Positions 1-10,828 of a stretch of 64,000 nucleotides of DNA are shown here, in pieces (the stretch's first letter is position 1; every line of letters begins with the position of its first letter). The position numbers were made by a program, and so were the translations under genes. Where the stretch lies: positions 188,501 through 252,500 of the forward strand of contig NZ_JAVIWJ010000001.1 in assembly GCF_034314105.1 (NCBI RefSeq). Direction: 5' to 3'. Source of the stretch: Pseudomonas sp. AB6. Its GTDB lineage: Bacteria; Pseudomonadota; Gammaproteobacteria; Pseudomonadales; Pseudomonadaceae. A model generated the notes under the pieces. That model was given only the letters and a program-made list of their open reading frames with translations. It made no database searches and was not told where the DNA came from.

Positions 1-1785
1 GGTTTGCTTTTCAATCTTTTTCTGCAGTTTTGGCTGCATCAAACCGGTGGTGCGCTTGGCGACCAGGTCTTCGAGTTCGATACCGTCAATGATGTCCAGC
101 GGGTCAAGGACGTTGCCCTTGGACTTGGACATCTTCTGACCGAGACCATCGCGCACTAAACCGTGAACGTATACGGTCTTGAACGGAACTTGCGGTGTGC
201 CGTCTTCGTTTTTCACCAAATGCATAGTGAGCATGATCATCCGGGCGACCCAGAAGAAAATGATGTCGAAGCCAGTGACCAACACGTCAGTGGAGTGGAA
301 AGTCTTCAGCGCTTCGGTTTTTTCCGGCCAGCCCAGCGTAGAGAAGGTCCACAGCCCTGAGCTGAACCAGGTGTCGAGAACGTCGTTGTCCTGTTGCAGC
401 GCAATCTCTGGCCCGAGATTGTTCTTCGTGCGAACTTCGGCTTCGTCGCGACCGACATAAACTTTGCCTGACTCGTCGTACCAGGCCGGAATCCGATGGC
501 CCCACCACAGCTGACGGCTGATGCACCAGTCCTGAATGTCACGCATCCAGGAGAAGTACATGTTTTCGTACTGCTTGGGCACGAACGCAATGCGCCCGTC
601 TTCCACAGCGGCGATGGCAGGTTCAGCCAGCGGCTTGGTGGAGACGTACCACTGGTCGGTCAGCCATGGCTCGATGATCGTCCCGGAGCGGTCGCCCTTG
701 GGCACTTTCAGTGCATGGTCGTCGACACTGACCAGCAGGCCAGCAGCATCAAAGGCGGCAACGATTTGTTTACGCGCTTCAAAGCGATCAAGACCGGCAT
801 AGGCTGCCGGAAGTGCGCCGTCAATCAGCTCATTCAGCGTGCCGTCGATGTTGAACACTTGGGCGACAGGCAGCACTGCAGCGTTTTTGTCGAAGATATT
901 CAGCAGGGGCAGGTTGTGGCGCTTGCCGACTTCGTAGTCGTTGAAATCGTGGGCCGGGGTGATTTTCACGCAGCCGGTGCCGAACTCAGGATCGCAATAA
1001 TCATCAGCGATGATCGGGATGCGGCGGCCAACCAATGGCAGTTCGACGAACTTACCGATCAGGGCTTTATAGCGTTCGTCTTGCGGGTTAACGGCAACGG
1101 CGGCGTCGCCGAGCATGGTTTCCGGACGGGTAGTGGCGACGACCAGGTAATCCAGGCCATCAGCGGTTTTCGCGCCATCGGCCAGTGGGTAACGCAGGTT
1201 CCAGAGGAAACCTTTCTCGTCGTGGTTTTCCACTTCCAGATCGGAAATAGCGGTGTGCAGTTTGGTGTCCCAGTTGACCAAACGCTTGCCACGATAGATC
1301 AGACCGTCTTCATGCAGGCGTACAAATGCTTCTTTTACCGATTCGGACAGCCCGTCGTCCATGGTGAAGCGCTCGCGGCTCCAATCCACTGAAGAACCCA
1401 AACGACGGATTTGACGGCTGATATTGCCACCGGACTGGTCTTTCCATTCCCAGATTTTTTCGAGGAATTTATCGCGACCTAAGTCATGACGGCTCAGGCC
1501 TTGGGCTTCGATCTGGCGTTCCACCAGCATTTGCGTGGCGATACCCGCGTGGTCGGTGCCTGGTTGCCACAGGGTGTTGCGACCCTGCATGCGGCGGAAA
1601 CGGATCAAGGCGTCCATGATCGCGTTGTTGAAACCGTGACCCATGTGCAAGCTGCCGGTAACGTTCGGCGGCGGAATCATAATGGTGTACGAGTCACCAG
1701 CGCCTTGCGGAGCGAAATAATTCTCGGACTCCCAAGTCTGATACCAGGAAGTTTCAATGGCGTGCGGCTGGTAGGTCTTTTCCAT
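1..1785 (-). CDS. valS: Valine--tRNA ligase, 3' end cut off by window
   Basis: Cytoplasmic class I aminoacyl-tRNA synthetase that charges tRNA-Val. Reading the minus strand from the ATG at 1785 gives a protein beginning [15 protein letters not shown]. It carries the class I HIGH-type signature as [14 protein letters not shown] near residue 40, then [21 protein letters not shown], which is characteristic of ValS. The 595 codons present stay open to the window edge, so the C-terminal part (KMSKS loop region continuing, anticodon-binding and coiled-coil domains) lies outside or at the edge. It is the last visible gene of the pepA-holC-unknown-valS group on this strand. The large opposite-strand open frames here are shadows. 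Confidence 0.97.
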   Translation of the reverse strand, partial: MEKTYQPHAIETSWYQTWESENYFAPQGAGDSYTIMIPPPNVTGSLHMGHGFNNAIMDALIRFRRMQGRNTLWQPGTDHAGIATQMLVERQIEAQGLSRHDLGRDKFLEKIWEWKDQSGGNISRQIRRLGSSVDWSRERFTMDDGLSESVKEAFVRLHEDGLIYRGKRLVNWDTKLHTAISDLEVENHDEKGFLWNLRYPLADGAKTADGLDYLVVATTRPETMLGDAAVAVNPQDERYKALIGKFVELPLVGRRIPIIADDYCDPEFGTGCVKITPAHDFNDYEVGKRHNLPLLNIFDKNAAVLPVAQVFNIDGTLNELIDGALPAAYAGLDRFEARKQIVAAFDAAGLLVSVDDHALKVPKGDRSGTIIEPWLTDQWYVSTKPLAEPAIAAVEDGRIAFVPKQYENMYFSWMRDIQDWCISRQLWWGHRIPAWYDESGKVYVGRDEAEVRTKNNLGPEIALQQDNDVLDTWFSSGLWTFSTLGWPEKTEALKTFHSTDVLVTGFDIIFFWVARMIMLTMHLVKNEDGTPQVPFKTVYVHGLVRDGLGQKMSKSKGNVLDPLDIIDGIELEDLVAKRTTGLMQPKLQKKIEKQT

Positions 1786-1873
1786 GCGCGGCTGGACCCT
1801 ATTGGCATTAATTCAGGAAAGCCGGCAAGTATAGCGGCAGGGGCAGCTGCAAGCCACAGACAGCGGACAGAGG

Positions 1874-1942
1874 CAAGCTACAAGCGGTGCGCGTTTGGCT
1901 TCTGCTTGCAGATTGCGCCTTTATAGCTTTCCGCTTGAAGCT
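1874..1942. repeat. Imperfect inverted repeat between valS and the upstream small gene
   Basis: CAAGCTACAAGCGG (1874-1887) is matched in inverse orientation by CCGCTTGAAGCT (1931-1942), with similar CTGCAAGC-type words nearby. Such CAAGC-rich words are scattered in many Pseudomonas genomes (recollection, not searched). The right arm lies inside the last codons of the upstream gene, so that protein's C-terminus is probably shaped by the repeat. There is no T-run, so it is not a classical terminator. Confidence 0.4.
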
Positions 1943-2391
1943 GCTGCGAGCAGCCGCTCCATCCTCGCATCAAGCCGACGTTTGATTTCGGTTTCGATGT
2001 GTGGGGCGAAGTCGTCGATGACGTCTTGCATGATCAATTGCGCGGCGGCGCGCAGTTCGTTGTCCAAGTGCAGCAAAAGGTCCGGGTTCGGTGCTGCCTG
2101 CTCGGCGACCGGTTCTGGGATCAAGGTGGGGATGTCCGCTTCGTTGCCTTCAAACTCGGCAACCTGCGCAACAGGTTCGGCGTCGAGAAAAGGGATCTTG
2201 ACCACTTGGCCTTTATCCGTTGTGGCTGTTTGAGCGCCAACCACATCGAACAACAACGGGATTTGCACGTCGCCCTTAACGCTGTCGGTCAGCAACGGCG
2301 GTTGCAATGAATCATCCCCGAGCAGTTGGCGGATCGACTCAAGGTCATCCAGCAAATGCGCGGAGTCTTTCAGGGGTTTTGGAGTATCCAT
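1921..2391 (-). CDS. Conserved hypothetical acidic protein between holC and valS
   Basis: A 156-residue protein starting MDTPKPLKDSAHLLDDL. The open frame extends 18 codons upstream, but the ATG at 2391 leaves an 7-base gap after holC and gives a natural N-terminus. No signal peptide, membrane segment or catalytic motif is visible. The first two thirds are rich in D, E, P and V, and the C-terminal third (LLLHLDNELRAAAQLIMQDV...RRLDARMERLLAAA) looks like a long amphipathic helix. A gene of this kind at this place is, from memory, conserved in Pseudomonas with no assigned role. The location between the DNA polymerase chi subunit and valS suggests co-transcription, not function. Confidence 0.75.
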   Translation of the reverse strand: MDTPKPLKDSAHLLDDLESIRQLLGDDSLQPPLLTDSVKGDVQIPLLFDVVGAQTATTDKGQVVKIPFLDAEPVAQVAEFEGNEADIPTLIPEPVAEQAAPNPDLLLHLDNELRAAAQLIMQDVIDDFAPHIETEIKRRLDARMERLLAAASSGKL

Positions 2392-2398
2392 CGTGTGC

Positions 2399-2827
2399 TC
2401 AGAGACGCTGTAACCGGTGATCTTGCAGAGGATAGCCCTGTTCACGATAGAAGCGAAAACTCTCTCGTGCGGCCAGACGAATAGCGGGATGTTCTACTAC
2501 CACTTCCGCCACACGGGCGAAACGCTTGAAAAATTCGGGGATGCGCAGGTCCAGATTGACCAGCAAATCCTGATGTTGCCCTGGATCATCGCCCAGCCCC
2601 AGTACGATCGGAGCATCCTGATCGTCCTCGGCATTGCCGTGCGGCACGAAGCTTTCGCCTTTGAAGCGCCACAGTCGCGCGTCGAGGTCTTCACGCTGGG
2701 CGGCATCACTGCAATGCAAATAGACCCGATGCCCGAGGCGCCAGGCTTTTTCGCTGAGTTTGCAGGCGAAGTCCAGGCGTGCCTGCGGATCGGCGCTGGG
2801 CAGGATATAAAAATCGACTTGGGTCAT
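2399..2827 (-). CDS. holC: DNA polymerase III subunit chi
   Basis: Accessory clamp-loader subunit that links the DnaX complex (through psi) to single-strand binding protein at the replication fork. The 142-residue protein starts MTQVDFYILPSADPQARLDFACKL and contains the family features: the early YIL strand, the helix ending EKAWRLGHRVYLHC, and the LDARLWRF and PHG segments that line the SSB-tail site in the E. coli protein. Length matches the family. The open frame runs 68 codons further upstream, but that part is low-complexity shadow of the pepA 3' region. The gene sits directly upstream of the small unknown gene and valS, as in other gammaproteobacteria where holC and valS are neighbours. 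Confidence 0.93.
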   Translation of the reverse strand: MTQVDFYILPSADPQARLDFACKLSEKAWRLGHRVYLHCSDAAQREDLDARLWRFKGESFVPHGNAEDDQDAPIVLGLGDDPGQHQDLLVNLDLRIPEFFKRFARVAEVVVEHPAIRLAARESFRFYREQGYPLQDHRLQRL

Positions 2828-2843
2828 GTCAGTTCCTGAACGC

Positions 2844-2875
2844 GGGACGTATCGGCCAAGCGGCCAATACGTCCC
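2844..2875. repeat. Strong hairpin between pepA and holC
   Basis: Arms GGGACGTATCGGCC and GGCCAATACGTCCC pair over 14 positions with one mismatch and a 4-base loop (AAGC). The element fills most of the 56-base gap between the pepA stop and the holC start. On the transcribed (minus) strand it is not followed by a U-run. It could be an attenuator, an RNA-processing or 3'-protection element, or a leaky Rho-assisted stop, so pepA and holC could be expressed at different levels. Confidence 0.7.
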
Positions 2876-2883
2876 TAAGCGGT

Positions 2884-4703
<1,820 letters not shown>

Positions 4704-5825
4704 TTGATCGTCTTCCGTTATCTGTCCCGAGAAGTGCTGGTGACCATGAGCGCGGTCAGCGCCGTGTTACTGGTGATCATTATGAGCGGACGCTTCATCA
4801 AGTACCTGGCTCAAGCCGCATCGGGCGCGCTCGATCCCGGCGTGCTGTTCATGATTATGGGCTTTCGCCTGCCAGGCTTTATGCAACTGATTCTGCCATT
4901 GGGCCTGTTCCTGGGCATTTTGCTGTCCTATGGCCGGCTCTATCTCGAAAGCGAAATGACCGTGCTTGCTGCCACCGGCATGAGTCAGCAACGCTTATTG
5001 TGGATGACCTTGGCTCCGGCGGCTGTCGTAGCGCTGCTGGTCAGTTGGCTGAGCATGGGGCTGGCCCCGCAAGGTGCTGCGCAGGTGGCCTTGATCGTCA
5101 ATCAACAAGATGCATTGACCGAGTTCGACACGTTGGTGCCGGGTCGCTTCCAGGCGCTGCGGGACGGTTCCCGGATTACCTATACAAAATCTCTTTCCGA
5201 AGACCGCACCCATCTCGGTGGTGTGTTTATCTCCGAAAAAAGGTTGTCCCGCGATGGCAAAAAAGATCAGGGTATTTCCGTACTGGTCGCCGAAAAGGGT
5301 CGTCAGGAGGTCAAGCCTGACGGTACGCGTTACCTGATTCTAGAAAACGGTTATCGCTACGACGGTAATCCAGGTGAGGCGAACTATCGCGCCATCAAAT
5401 ACGACACATATGGCGCGGTGTTGCCTAAACCGGAAATCAGTGGAGAAGTTACCGATCGCGAGGCCATTCCTACACGGGATCTGATTGGCAATGACACCTT
5501 GCGCGCCAAGGCAGAACTTCAGTGGCGTTTGTCACTGCCGCTGCTGGTTTTCATCGTCACACTAATCGCCGTACCACTTTCCAAGGCCAACCCGCGACAA
5601 GGTCGCTTCCTCAAGTTGCTTCCGGCGATTCTTCTGTACATGGCGTACCTCACCATCCTGATCGCCGCGCGTGGAGCGCTTGAGCGCGGCAAGATCCCAA
5701 TAGCCTTTGGTTTGTGGTGGGTGCACGCGCTGTTTCTGGCGATCGGTGTCTTGTTGCTGTACTGGGAACCTCTGCGGCTAAGCATGGCGAGTCGCCGCGA
5801 CGCGAAGGAGGTGACCCGTGGTTAA
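4704..5825 (+). CDS. lptF: LPS export ABC transporter permease LptF
   Basis: Inner-membrane half of the LptB2FG transporter that extracts lipopolysaccharide from the inner membrane and passes it to LptC. The YjgP/YjgQ fold is clear: TM segments near the N-terminus (LVTMSAVSAVLLVIIMSG, then FMQLILPLGLFLGILLSYGRLYLESEMTVLAATGMS), a periplasmic beta-jellyroll in the middle, and three TM segments at the C-terminus. The frame is open from a GTG at 4677. I prefer the TTG at 4704 because GGAG lies 8 bases before it and the protein then begins (M)IVFRYLSREVL, as in other Pseudomonas LptF proteins. It overlaps lptG by 8 bases, which indicates coupled translation. Confidence 0.93.
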   Translation: MIVFRYLSREVLVTMSAVSAVLLVIIMSGRFIKYLAQAASGALDPGVLFMIMGFRLPGFMQLILPLGLFLGILLSYGRLYLESEMTVLAATGMSQQRLLWMTLAPAAVVALLVSWLSMGLAPQGAAQVALIVNQQDALTEFDTLVPGRFQALRDGSRITYTKSLSEDRTHLGGVFISEKRLSRDGKKDQGISVLVAEKGRQEVKPDGTRYLILENGYRYDGNPGEANYRAIKYDTYGAVLPKPEISGEVTDREAIPTRDLIGNDTLRAKAELQWRLSLPLLVFIVTLIAVPLSKANPRQGRFLKLLPAILLYMAYLTILIAARGALERGKIPIAFGLWWVHALFLAIGVLLLYWEPLRLSMASRRDAKEVTRG

Positions 5826-6879
5826 AATTGACCGTTATATTGGCAAAAGCGTCTTTGTGGCGATCCTGGGTGTACTGGGCGTCATTTTGGGTCTGGCTTC
5901 GCTGTTCGCTTTCATTGATGAAATGGGCGACATCAGCGACACCTACACGCTGCTAGACGCCAGCTCGTTCGTATTGCTGACGGCGCCTCGGCGGGTCTAT
6001 GAGATGTTGCCGATGTCGGCGCTGATCGGTTGCCTGGTCGGACTTGGCAGCCTGGCCAGCAGTAGCGAGCTGACCATTATGCGCGCGGCCGGTGTCTCGA
6101 TTGGCCGCATTGTCTGGGCGGTGATGAAGCCAATGTTGCTGCTGATGATCGCTGGCGTGTTGGTCGGCGAATACGTAGCGCCTGTCAGCGAAGACATGGC
6201 TCAGTCCAACCGTTCTCTTGCTCAAGGTAGCGGCGACGCACAAAGCAGTAAATACGGGGTATGGCACCGCGAGGGCGAAGAGTTTATTCATATCAATGCC
6301 GTGCAACCCAACGGTGTGCTTTACGGCGTGACACGCTATCGGTTCGACGATCAGCGCCATATGCAGATCGCCAGCTTTGCCAAGCACGCGAAGTTCGATA
6401 CGGACCATTGGCAACTGCAGGACGTGACCACCACGCGGTTCCATGGTGATAGCACAGAAGTTGTCACCAGTCCGAGCGAGCTATGGGATGTGACGTTAAG
6501 CCCGCAGCTATTGAGTACCCTGGTCTTGCCCCCGGATTCGCTGTCCATTTCCGGGTTGTGGAGTTATTCGCACTACCTGGCTGAACAGGGTTTGAATAAC
6601 GGTCGTTACTGGCTGGCATTCTGGACCAAGGTCCTACAACCGTTGGTGACGATGGCTTTGGTGTTGATGGCTATCTCATTTATTTTCGGACCACTGCGGT
6701 CAGTGACCTTGGGTCAGAGGGTGTTCACCGGGGTGCTGGTTGGCTTCACCTTCCGTATTGCTCAGGATTTGCTGGGGCCGTCGAGCCTGGTGTTTGGCTT
6801 CTCACCGTTGTTCGCAGTGCTGGTGCCGTCAGGTATCTGCGCTATTGCCGGGGTTTGGTTGTTGCGCAGGGCGGGGTAA
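5818..6879 (+). CDS. lptG: LPS export ABC transporter permease LptG
   Basis: Partner permease of LptF in the LptB2FG complex. The 353-residue protein starts at GTG (MVKIDRYIGKSVFVAILGVLGVILGLASLFAFIDEM). It has the family topology: N-terminal TM pair, a third TM containing the conserved SSSELTIMRAAGVS turn (coupling helix to LptB), a periplasmic beta domain, and three C-terminal TMs ending IAGVWLLRRAG. The GTG lies inside the last codons of lptF, so stoichiometric translation is likely. The ATPase gene lptB is not in this window, which is usual. Downstream is a palindromic repeat that separates it from the convergent RDD gene. Confidence 0.96.
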   Translation: MVKIDRYIGKSVFVAILGVLGVILGLASLFAFIDEMGDISDTYTLLDASSFVLLTAPRRVYEMLPMSALIGCLVGLGSLASSSELTIMRAAGVSIGRIVWAVMKPMLLLMIAGVLVGEYVAPVSEDMAQSNRSLAQGSGDAQSSKYGVWHREGEEFIHINAVQPNGVLYGVTRYRFDDQRHMQIASFAKHAKFDTDHWQLQDVTTTRFHGDSTEVVTSPSELWDVTLSPQLLSTLVLPPDSLSISGLWSYSHYLAEQGLNNGRYWLAFWTKVLQPLVTMALVLMAISFIFGPLRSVTLGQRVFTGVLVGFTFRIAQDLLGPSSLVFGFSPLFAVLVPSGICAIAGVWLLRRAG

Positions 6880-6882
6880 CCC

Positions 6883-6947
6883 ACCAGTAGGAGCCCACGT
6901 ATTGGCGAGGCTTAAATTGTCTCGCCAACACGTTGACTCCTACTGGT
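6883..6947. repeat. REP-like palindrome between convergent lptG and RDD gene
   Basis: Outer arms ACCAGTAGGAG (6883-6893) and CTCCTACTGGT (6937-6947) are perfect complements. Inside them ACGTATTGGCGAG and CTCGCCAACACGT pair nearly perfectly. The words TTGGCGAG and CTCCTAC recur in other intergenic repeats of this window (near 10744, 15961 and 21371), marking one repeat family. Lying between two converging genes it could stop transcription from both sides, but no long T-run is present. Confidence 0.75.
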
Positions 6948-6960
6948 AATGTTGAAGCGC

Positions 6961-7446
6961 TTATTTCTGCTTCGGCACCCGCACCAATTGTGTGTCGGAA
7001 TACATGTCATGCCAGCTGCGTTGCTGCTTGTCGAACAGTACCCAGAAAAAACCCAGTCCTACGCAAAGCCACGAGCCAATCGAGACCACAAAGCGCAGCA
7101 GCGCTTGCCATAGGCTGATGCCGGTGCCGTCGGCGTTCTGCACGCGGATGCCCCAGACCTGCATGCCCAAAGTCTGGCCCGAGTGAGTCCAGAACTTGGC
7201 GAAGAAGCCGAACAGGACAAACAGCAGGATCGTTGACAGTAACGGATCGCCATCCAAGGTGCCGGCTTCCGACAAGGTTCTCAGTTTGGCTTCACCGATA
7301 AACGCCATCAAAATAAGCTTGTAAACCAGAGTGGTGACCATGAGCAGGGCGATGCAGAGCAGGGTGTCGTAAACCATTGCTGCCAAGCGACGACCTAGCC
7401 CCGCAATGGGGAAGTCACCTTGGGGGCGAAGCTGATGTGTCGACAT
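6961..7446 (-). CDS. RDD family membrane protein
   Basis: A 161-residue integral membrane protein of the RDD family. It starts MSTHQLRPQGDFPIAGLGRRLAAMVYDTLLC, where the R..A...YD pattern at the beginning of the first TM is the family signature. TM segments: about 28-50, 68-90 and 118-140. TLGMQVWGIRV is the other conserved RDD stretch. The exact role of RDD proteins is not settled; some act in sodium tolerance or ion exchange. It is downstream of the cold-shock gene on the same strand, but a strong terminator lies between, so it probably has its own promoter. Confidence 0.88.
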   Translation of the reverse strand: MSTHQLRPQGDFPIAGLGRRLAAMVYDTLLCIALLMVTTLVYKLILMAFIGEAKLRTLSEAGTLDGDPLLSTILLFVLFGFFAKFWTHSGQTLGMQVWGIRVQNADGTGISLWQALLRFVVSIGSWLCVGLGFFWVLFDKQQRSWHDMYSDTQLVRVPKQK

Positions 7447-7495
7447 GGCGGACGCTCGATTACAAAAAAGAAAGCATTTTACGGAATCCCACGCA

Positions 7496-7530
7496 TAAAA
7501 AAGCCCCTGATGGTCAACATCAGGGGCTTT
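7496..7530 (-). terminator. Rho-independent terminator of the cold-shock gene
   Basis: AAAGCCCCTGATG (7500-7512) pairs perfectly with CATCAGGGGCTTT (7518-7530) across a 5-base loop. On the minus strand the stem is followed by a run of U from the A-tract at 7495-7502. It lies 18 bases after the stop codon of the cold-shock protein. Confidence 0.92.
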
Positions 7531-7547
7531 AGTTGTTTCCGAAGGGT

Positions 7548-7760
7548 TTACGCCTCAGGAATGACCTCATCTGCTTGCAGACCTTTTTGGCCCTGCACGG
7601 AAATGAAGGTGACTTTCTGGCCTTCTTTCAGGCTCTTGAAGCCGTTACCCTGAATAGCGCGGAAATGGACGAACAGATCCGGGCCGCTTTCTGGAGTGAT
7701 AAAACCAAAACCCTTTTCGTCGTTAAACCACTTGACGGTACCGCTCTGACGATCAGCCAT
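7548..7760 (-). CDS. Cold-shock domain protein (CspA/CapB type)
   Basis: A 70-residue single OB-fold protein that binds single-stranded RNA and DNA and acts as an RNA chaperone. Both nucleic-acid motifs are intact: RNP1 KGFGFITP (residues about 16-23) and RNP2 LFVHF (about 29-33), with GTVKWFN at the N-terminus. Pseudomonas genomes carry several paralogues, so I give no symbol. The gene is monocistronic: it has a strong terminator directly downstream and a gap of almost 380 bases upstream, which is compatible with a long regulated 5' leader as in other csp genes. Confidence 0.95.
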   Translation of the reverse strand: MADRQSGTVKWFNDEKGFGFITPESGPDLFVHFRAIQGNGFKSLKEGQKVTFISVQGQKGLQADEVIPEA

Positions 7761-8138
7761 TTTCTTTATTCCTTGGAGCTTGAATTAATGACAGCCCCTT
7801 TGCGTTGAAAGGGAACTGGGACTGGTTGCAGGAAGTAAGAATCGTCGAACGGGATGTAGCAATACTTGGCTCTACTGCCCGGGTCACGGTTCAGCGACCC
7901 ATGCAAACACAGTTAAGGAACTTTACGCCAACTTCGCCCGGAAAAACAAGTCCGGCTAAGGCCCGGTTTCAGGGGTTCTCCGGCCTGTTTGAAAACTTTT
8001 ACCGACACGCCGCAATCGATAGATTTTACGGAAGTTTCTAGTTGTTCGCGCGCCTGGATATGGACTACAACTGCTAATAATCGAGAAGGTATGACTGTCC
8101 TGCGCACTGTTTTTGCCAGTGCGCAGCTTGTCGTTATG
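7761..8138. other. Intergenic region between gcvT and the cold-shock gene
   Basis: No convincing gene on either strand. The part next to the cold-shock gene includes a good SD on the minus strand (complement of CTCCAAGGAAT near 7767) and probably its promoter and leader. The part next to gcvT holds a perfect 10-bp stem, CTGCGCACTG (8100-8109) with CAGTGCGCAG (8117-8126). This may end the gcv operon transcript, although it is not followed by a U-run on the minus strand. Confidence 0.5.
8100..8126 (-). terminator. Hairpin after gcvT, possible operon end
   Basis: A perfect 10-bp GC-rich stem with a 7-base loop begins 12 bases past the gcvT stop codon. The following bases on the minus strand (GGACAGTCAT) are not U-rich, so it may protect the 3' end or need Rho. 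It is the best candidate for the end of the gcvH-gcvP-sdaA-gcvT message. Confidence 0.45.
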
Positions 8139-9263
8139 TTAACCGCGAAAGTAACGCTGAGCCACGAACGGCATCTTGCTGACCTTCATCGGAATTTTTT
8201 TGCCGCGCACGATGGCCCATACTTCGCTGTCAAGCGCCACGTGGGCGCTGTTGAGATAGGCCATGACTAGAGGTCCGCCGAGGCTTGGCCCGAAGCCGCC
8301 ACTGGTGACAATGCCGATGACTTTGTCGTCAGCGTCGACGATTTCTGCGCCTTCACGCACAGGAGTGCGTTCTTGTGGCAAGAGTCCTACACGTTTGCGA
8401 GCCACACCTGCTTGCTGCTGGGCGAAGATCTGTTTTGCACCGGGGAAGCCTCCGGCCCGGGCGCCGTCGGCACGTCGTACTTTGGAGATTGCCCACAACA
8501 GGCTCGCTTCGATCGGAGTGGTCTCGGTGTTCATGTCGTGGCCATACAGGCAAAGACCTGCTTCCAGACGCAGCGAATCACGCGCTCCGAGGCCAATCGG
8601 TGCGACTTCAGGTTCGGCCAGCAGGCGTCGGGCCAAGGCTTCAGCGTGGTCCGCTGGAACCGAGATCTCATAGCCGTCTTCGCCGGTATAGCCCGAGCGG
8701 CTAACGTAGCAGTCGGCACCCAGCAGCGTCACTTTAGCGAACTGCATGAAGGTCATTTTCGCCACTTCAGGCGCCAGGCGTGCAAGCACGGTCACGGCAG
8801 ATGGGCCTTGCAGGGCGAGGAGGGCGCGCGCTTCGAACATCGGCTCGATGTCGCACTGACCTGCCAGATGCTTCTGGATGTGTGCCAGGTCGTCGTCTTT
8901 GCAAGCGGCGTTGACCACCAGAATCAACTGGTTGTCGCCAATGTTGGCGACCATCAGATCGTCCAAAATGCCACCGCTTTCGTTGGTGAACATCGCGTAG
9001 CGTTGCATGCCTACTGGCAAGTCGATGATGTCGACCGGCACCAGCGTTTCCAGTGCTTTGGCGGCGTTGGCACCGGTCAGGCGAATCTGACCCATGTGCG
9101 ACACGTCAAACAAACCGGCCTGAGCGCGGGTGTGCAGGTGTTCTTTAAGCACGCCGGCGGGGTATTGCACCGGCATGTCATAACCGGCGAATGGGACCAT
9201 TTTTGCCCCGAGTTCGCGGTGCAGAGCGTGAAGCGGTGTGGTTAACAACTGTTCAGTGGACAT
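8139..9263 (-). CDS. gcvT: Glycine cleavage system T protein (aminomethyltransferase)
   Basis: A 374-residue enzyme. It takes the aminomethyl group from lipoylated GcvH, releases ammonia and transfers the methylene group to tetrahydrofolate. Family signatures are present: MVPFAGYDMPVQYP, DVSHMGQIRLTG, the folate-site stretch RSGYTGEDGYEI, LGARDSLRLEAG and the C-terminal barrel with GIVTSGGFGPSL. Last gene of a four-gene glycine/serine catabolic operon, about 70 bases after sdaA. This is a second-copy type cluster, with sdaA inside. A housekeeping gcv set elsewhere in the chromosome is likely but unseen. Confidence 0.96.
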   Translation of the reverse strand: MSTEQLLTTPLHALHRELGAKMVPFAGYDMPVQYPAGVLKEHLHTRAQAGLFDVSHMGQIRLTGANAAKALETLVPVDIIDLPVGMQRYAMFTNESGGILDDLMVANIGDNQLILVVNAACKDDDLAHIQKHLAGQCDIEPMFEARALLALQGPSAVTVLARLAPEVAKMTFMQFAKVTLLGADCYVSRSGYTGEDGYEISVPADHAEALARRLLAEPEVAPIGLGARDSLRLEAGLCLYGHDMNTETTPIEASLLWAISKVRRADGARAGGFPGAKQIFAQQQAGVARKRVGLLPQERTPVREGAEIVDADDKVIGIVTSGGFGPSLGGPLVMAYLNSAHVALDSEVWAIVRGKKIPMKVSKMPFVAQRYFRG

Positions 9264-9333
9264 TGATGACTCCTAAGATTTTCCAGAACCGTCTAAACCA
9301 CAACAATTCCGGTGAATGGCATGAGGCTGGATG

Positions 9334-10710
<1,377 letters not shown>

Positions 10711-10743
10711 GGTGCACTCCGGTATTTTTTGTTGTTATGAGTC

Positions 10744-10809
10744 GCTTCGCCAACAAGTTGGCTCCTACAGGGAATTGCATTCCTCTGTAGAGCCAACTTG
10801 TTGGCGAGG
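10744..10809. repeat. REP-like palindrome between gcvP and sdaA
   Basis: CGCCAACAAGTTGGCTCC (from 10748) is mirrored by GAGCCAACTTGTTGGCG (ending 10806), over about 22 bp with one bulged base. The outer words GCTTCGCC and GGCGAGGC extend it. Each arm is itself partly palindromic (CCAACAAGTTGG / CCAACTTGTTGG). In the mRNA it would form a very stable stem inside the operon, between gcvP and sdaA. Confidence 0.85.
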
Positions 10810-10828
10810 CTGTTAATGCCTATTCAGA

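Noticed and set aside
496..1392. 298-codon open frame opposite valS
   Set aside because: Lies fully antisense to valS, whose reading is unmistakable. Sequence has no family and no ribosome site.
8373..9245. 290-codon open frame opposite gcvT
   Set aside because: Antisense shadow; gcvT is intact on the other strand.
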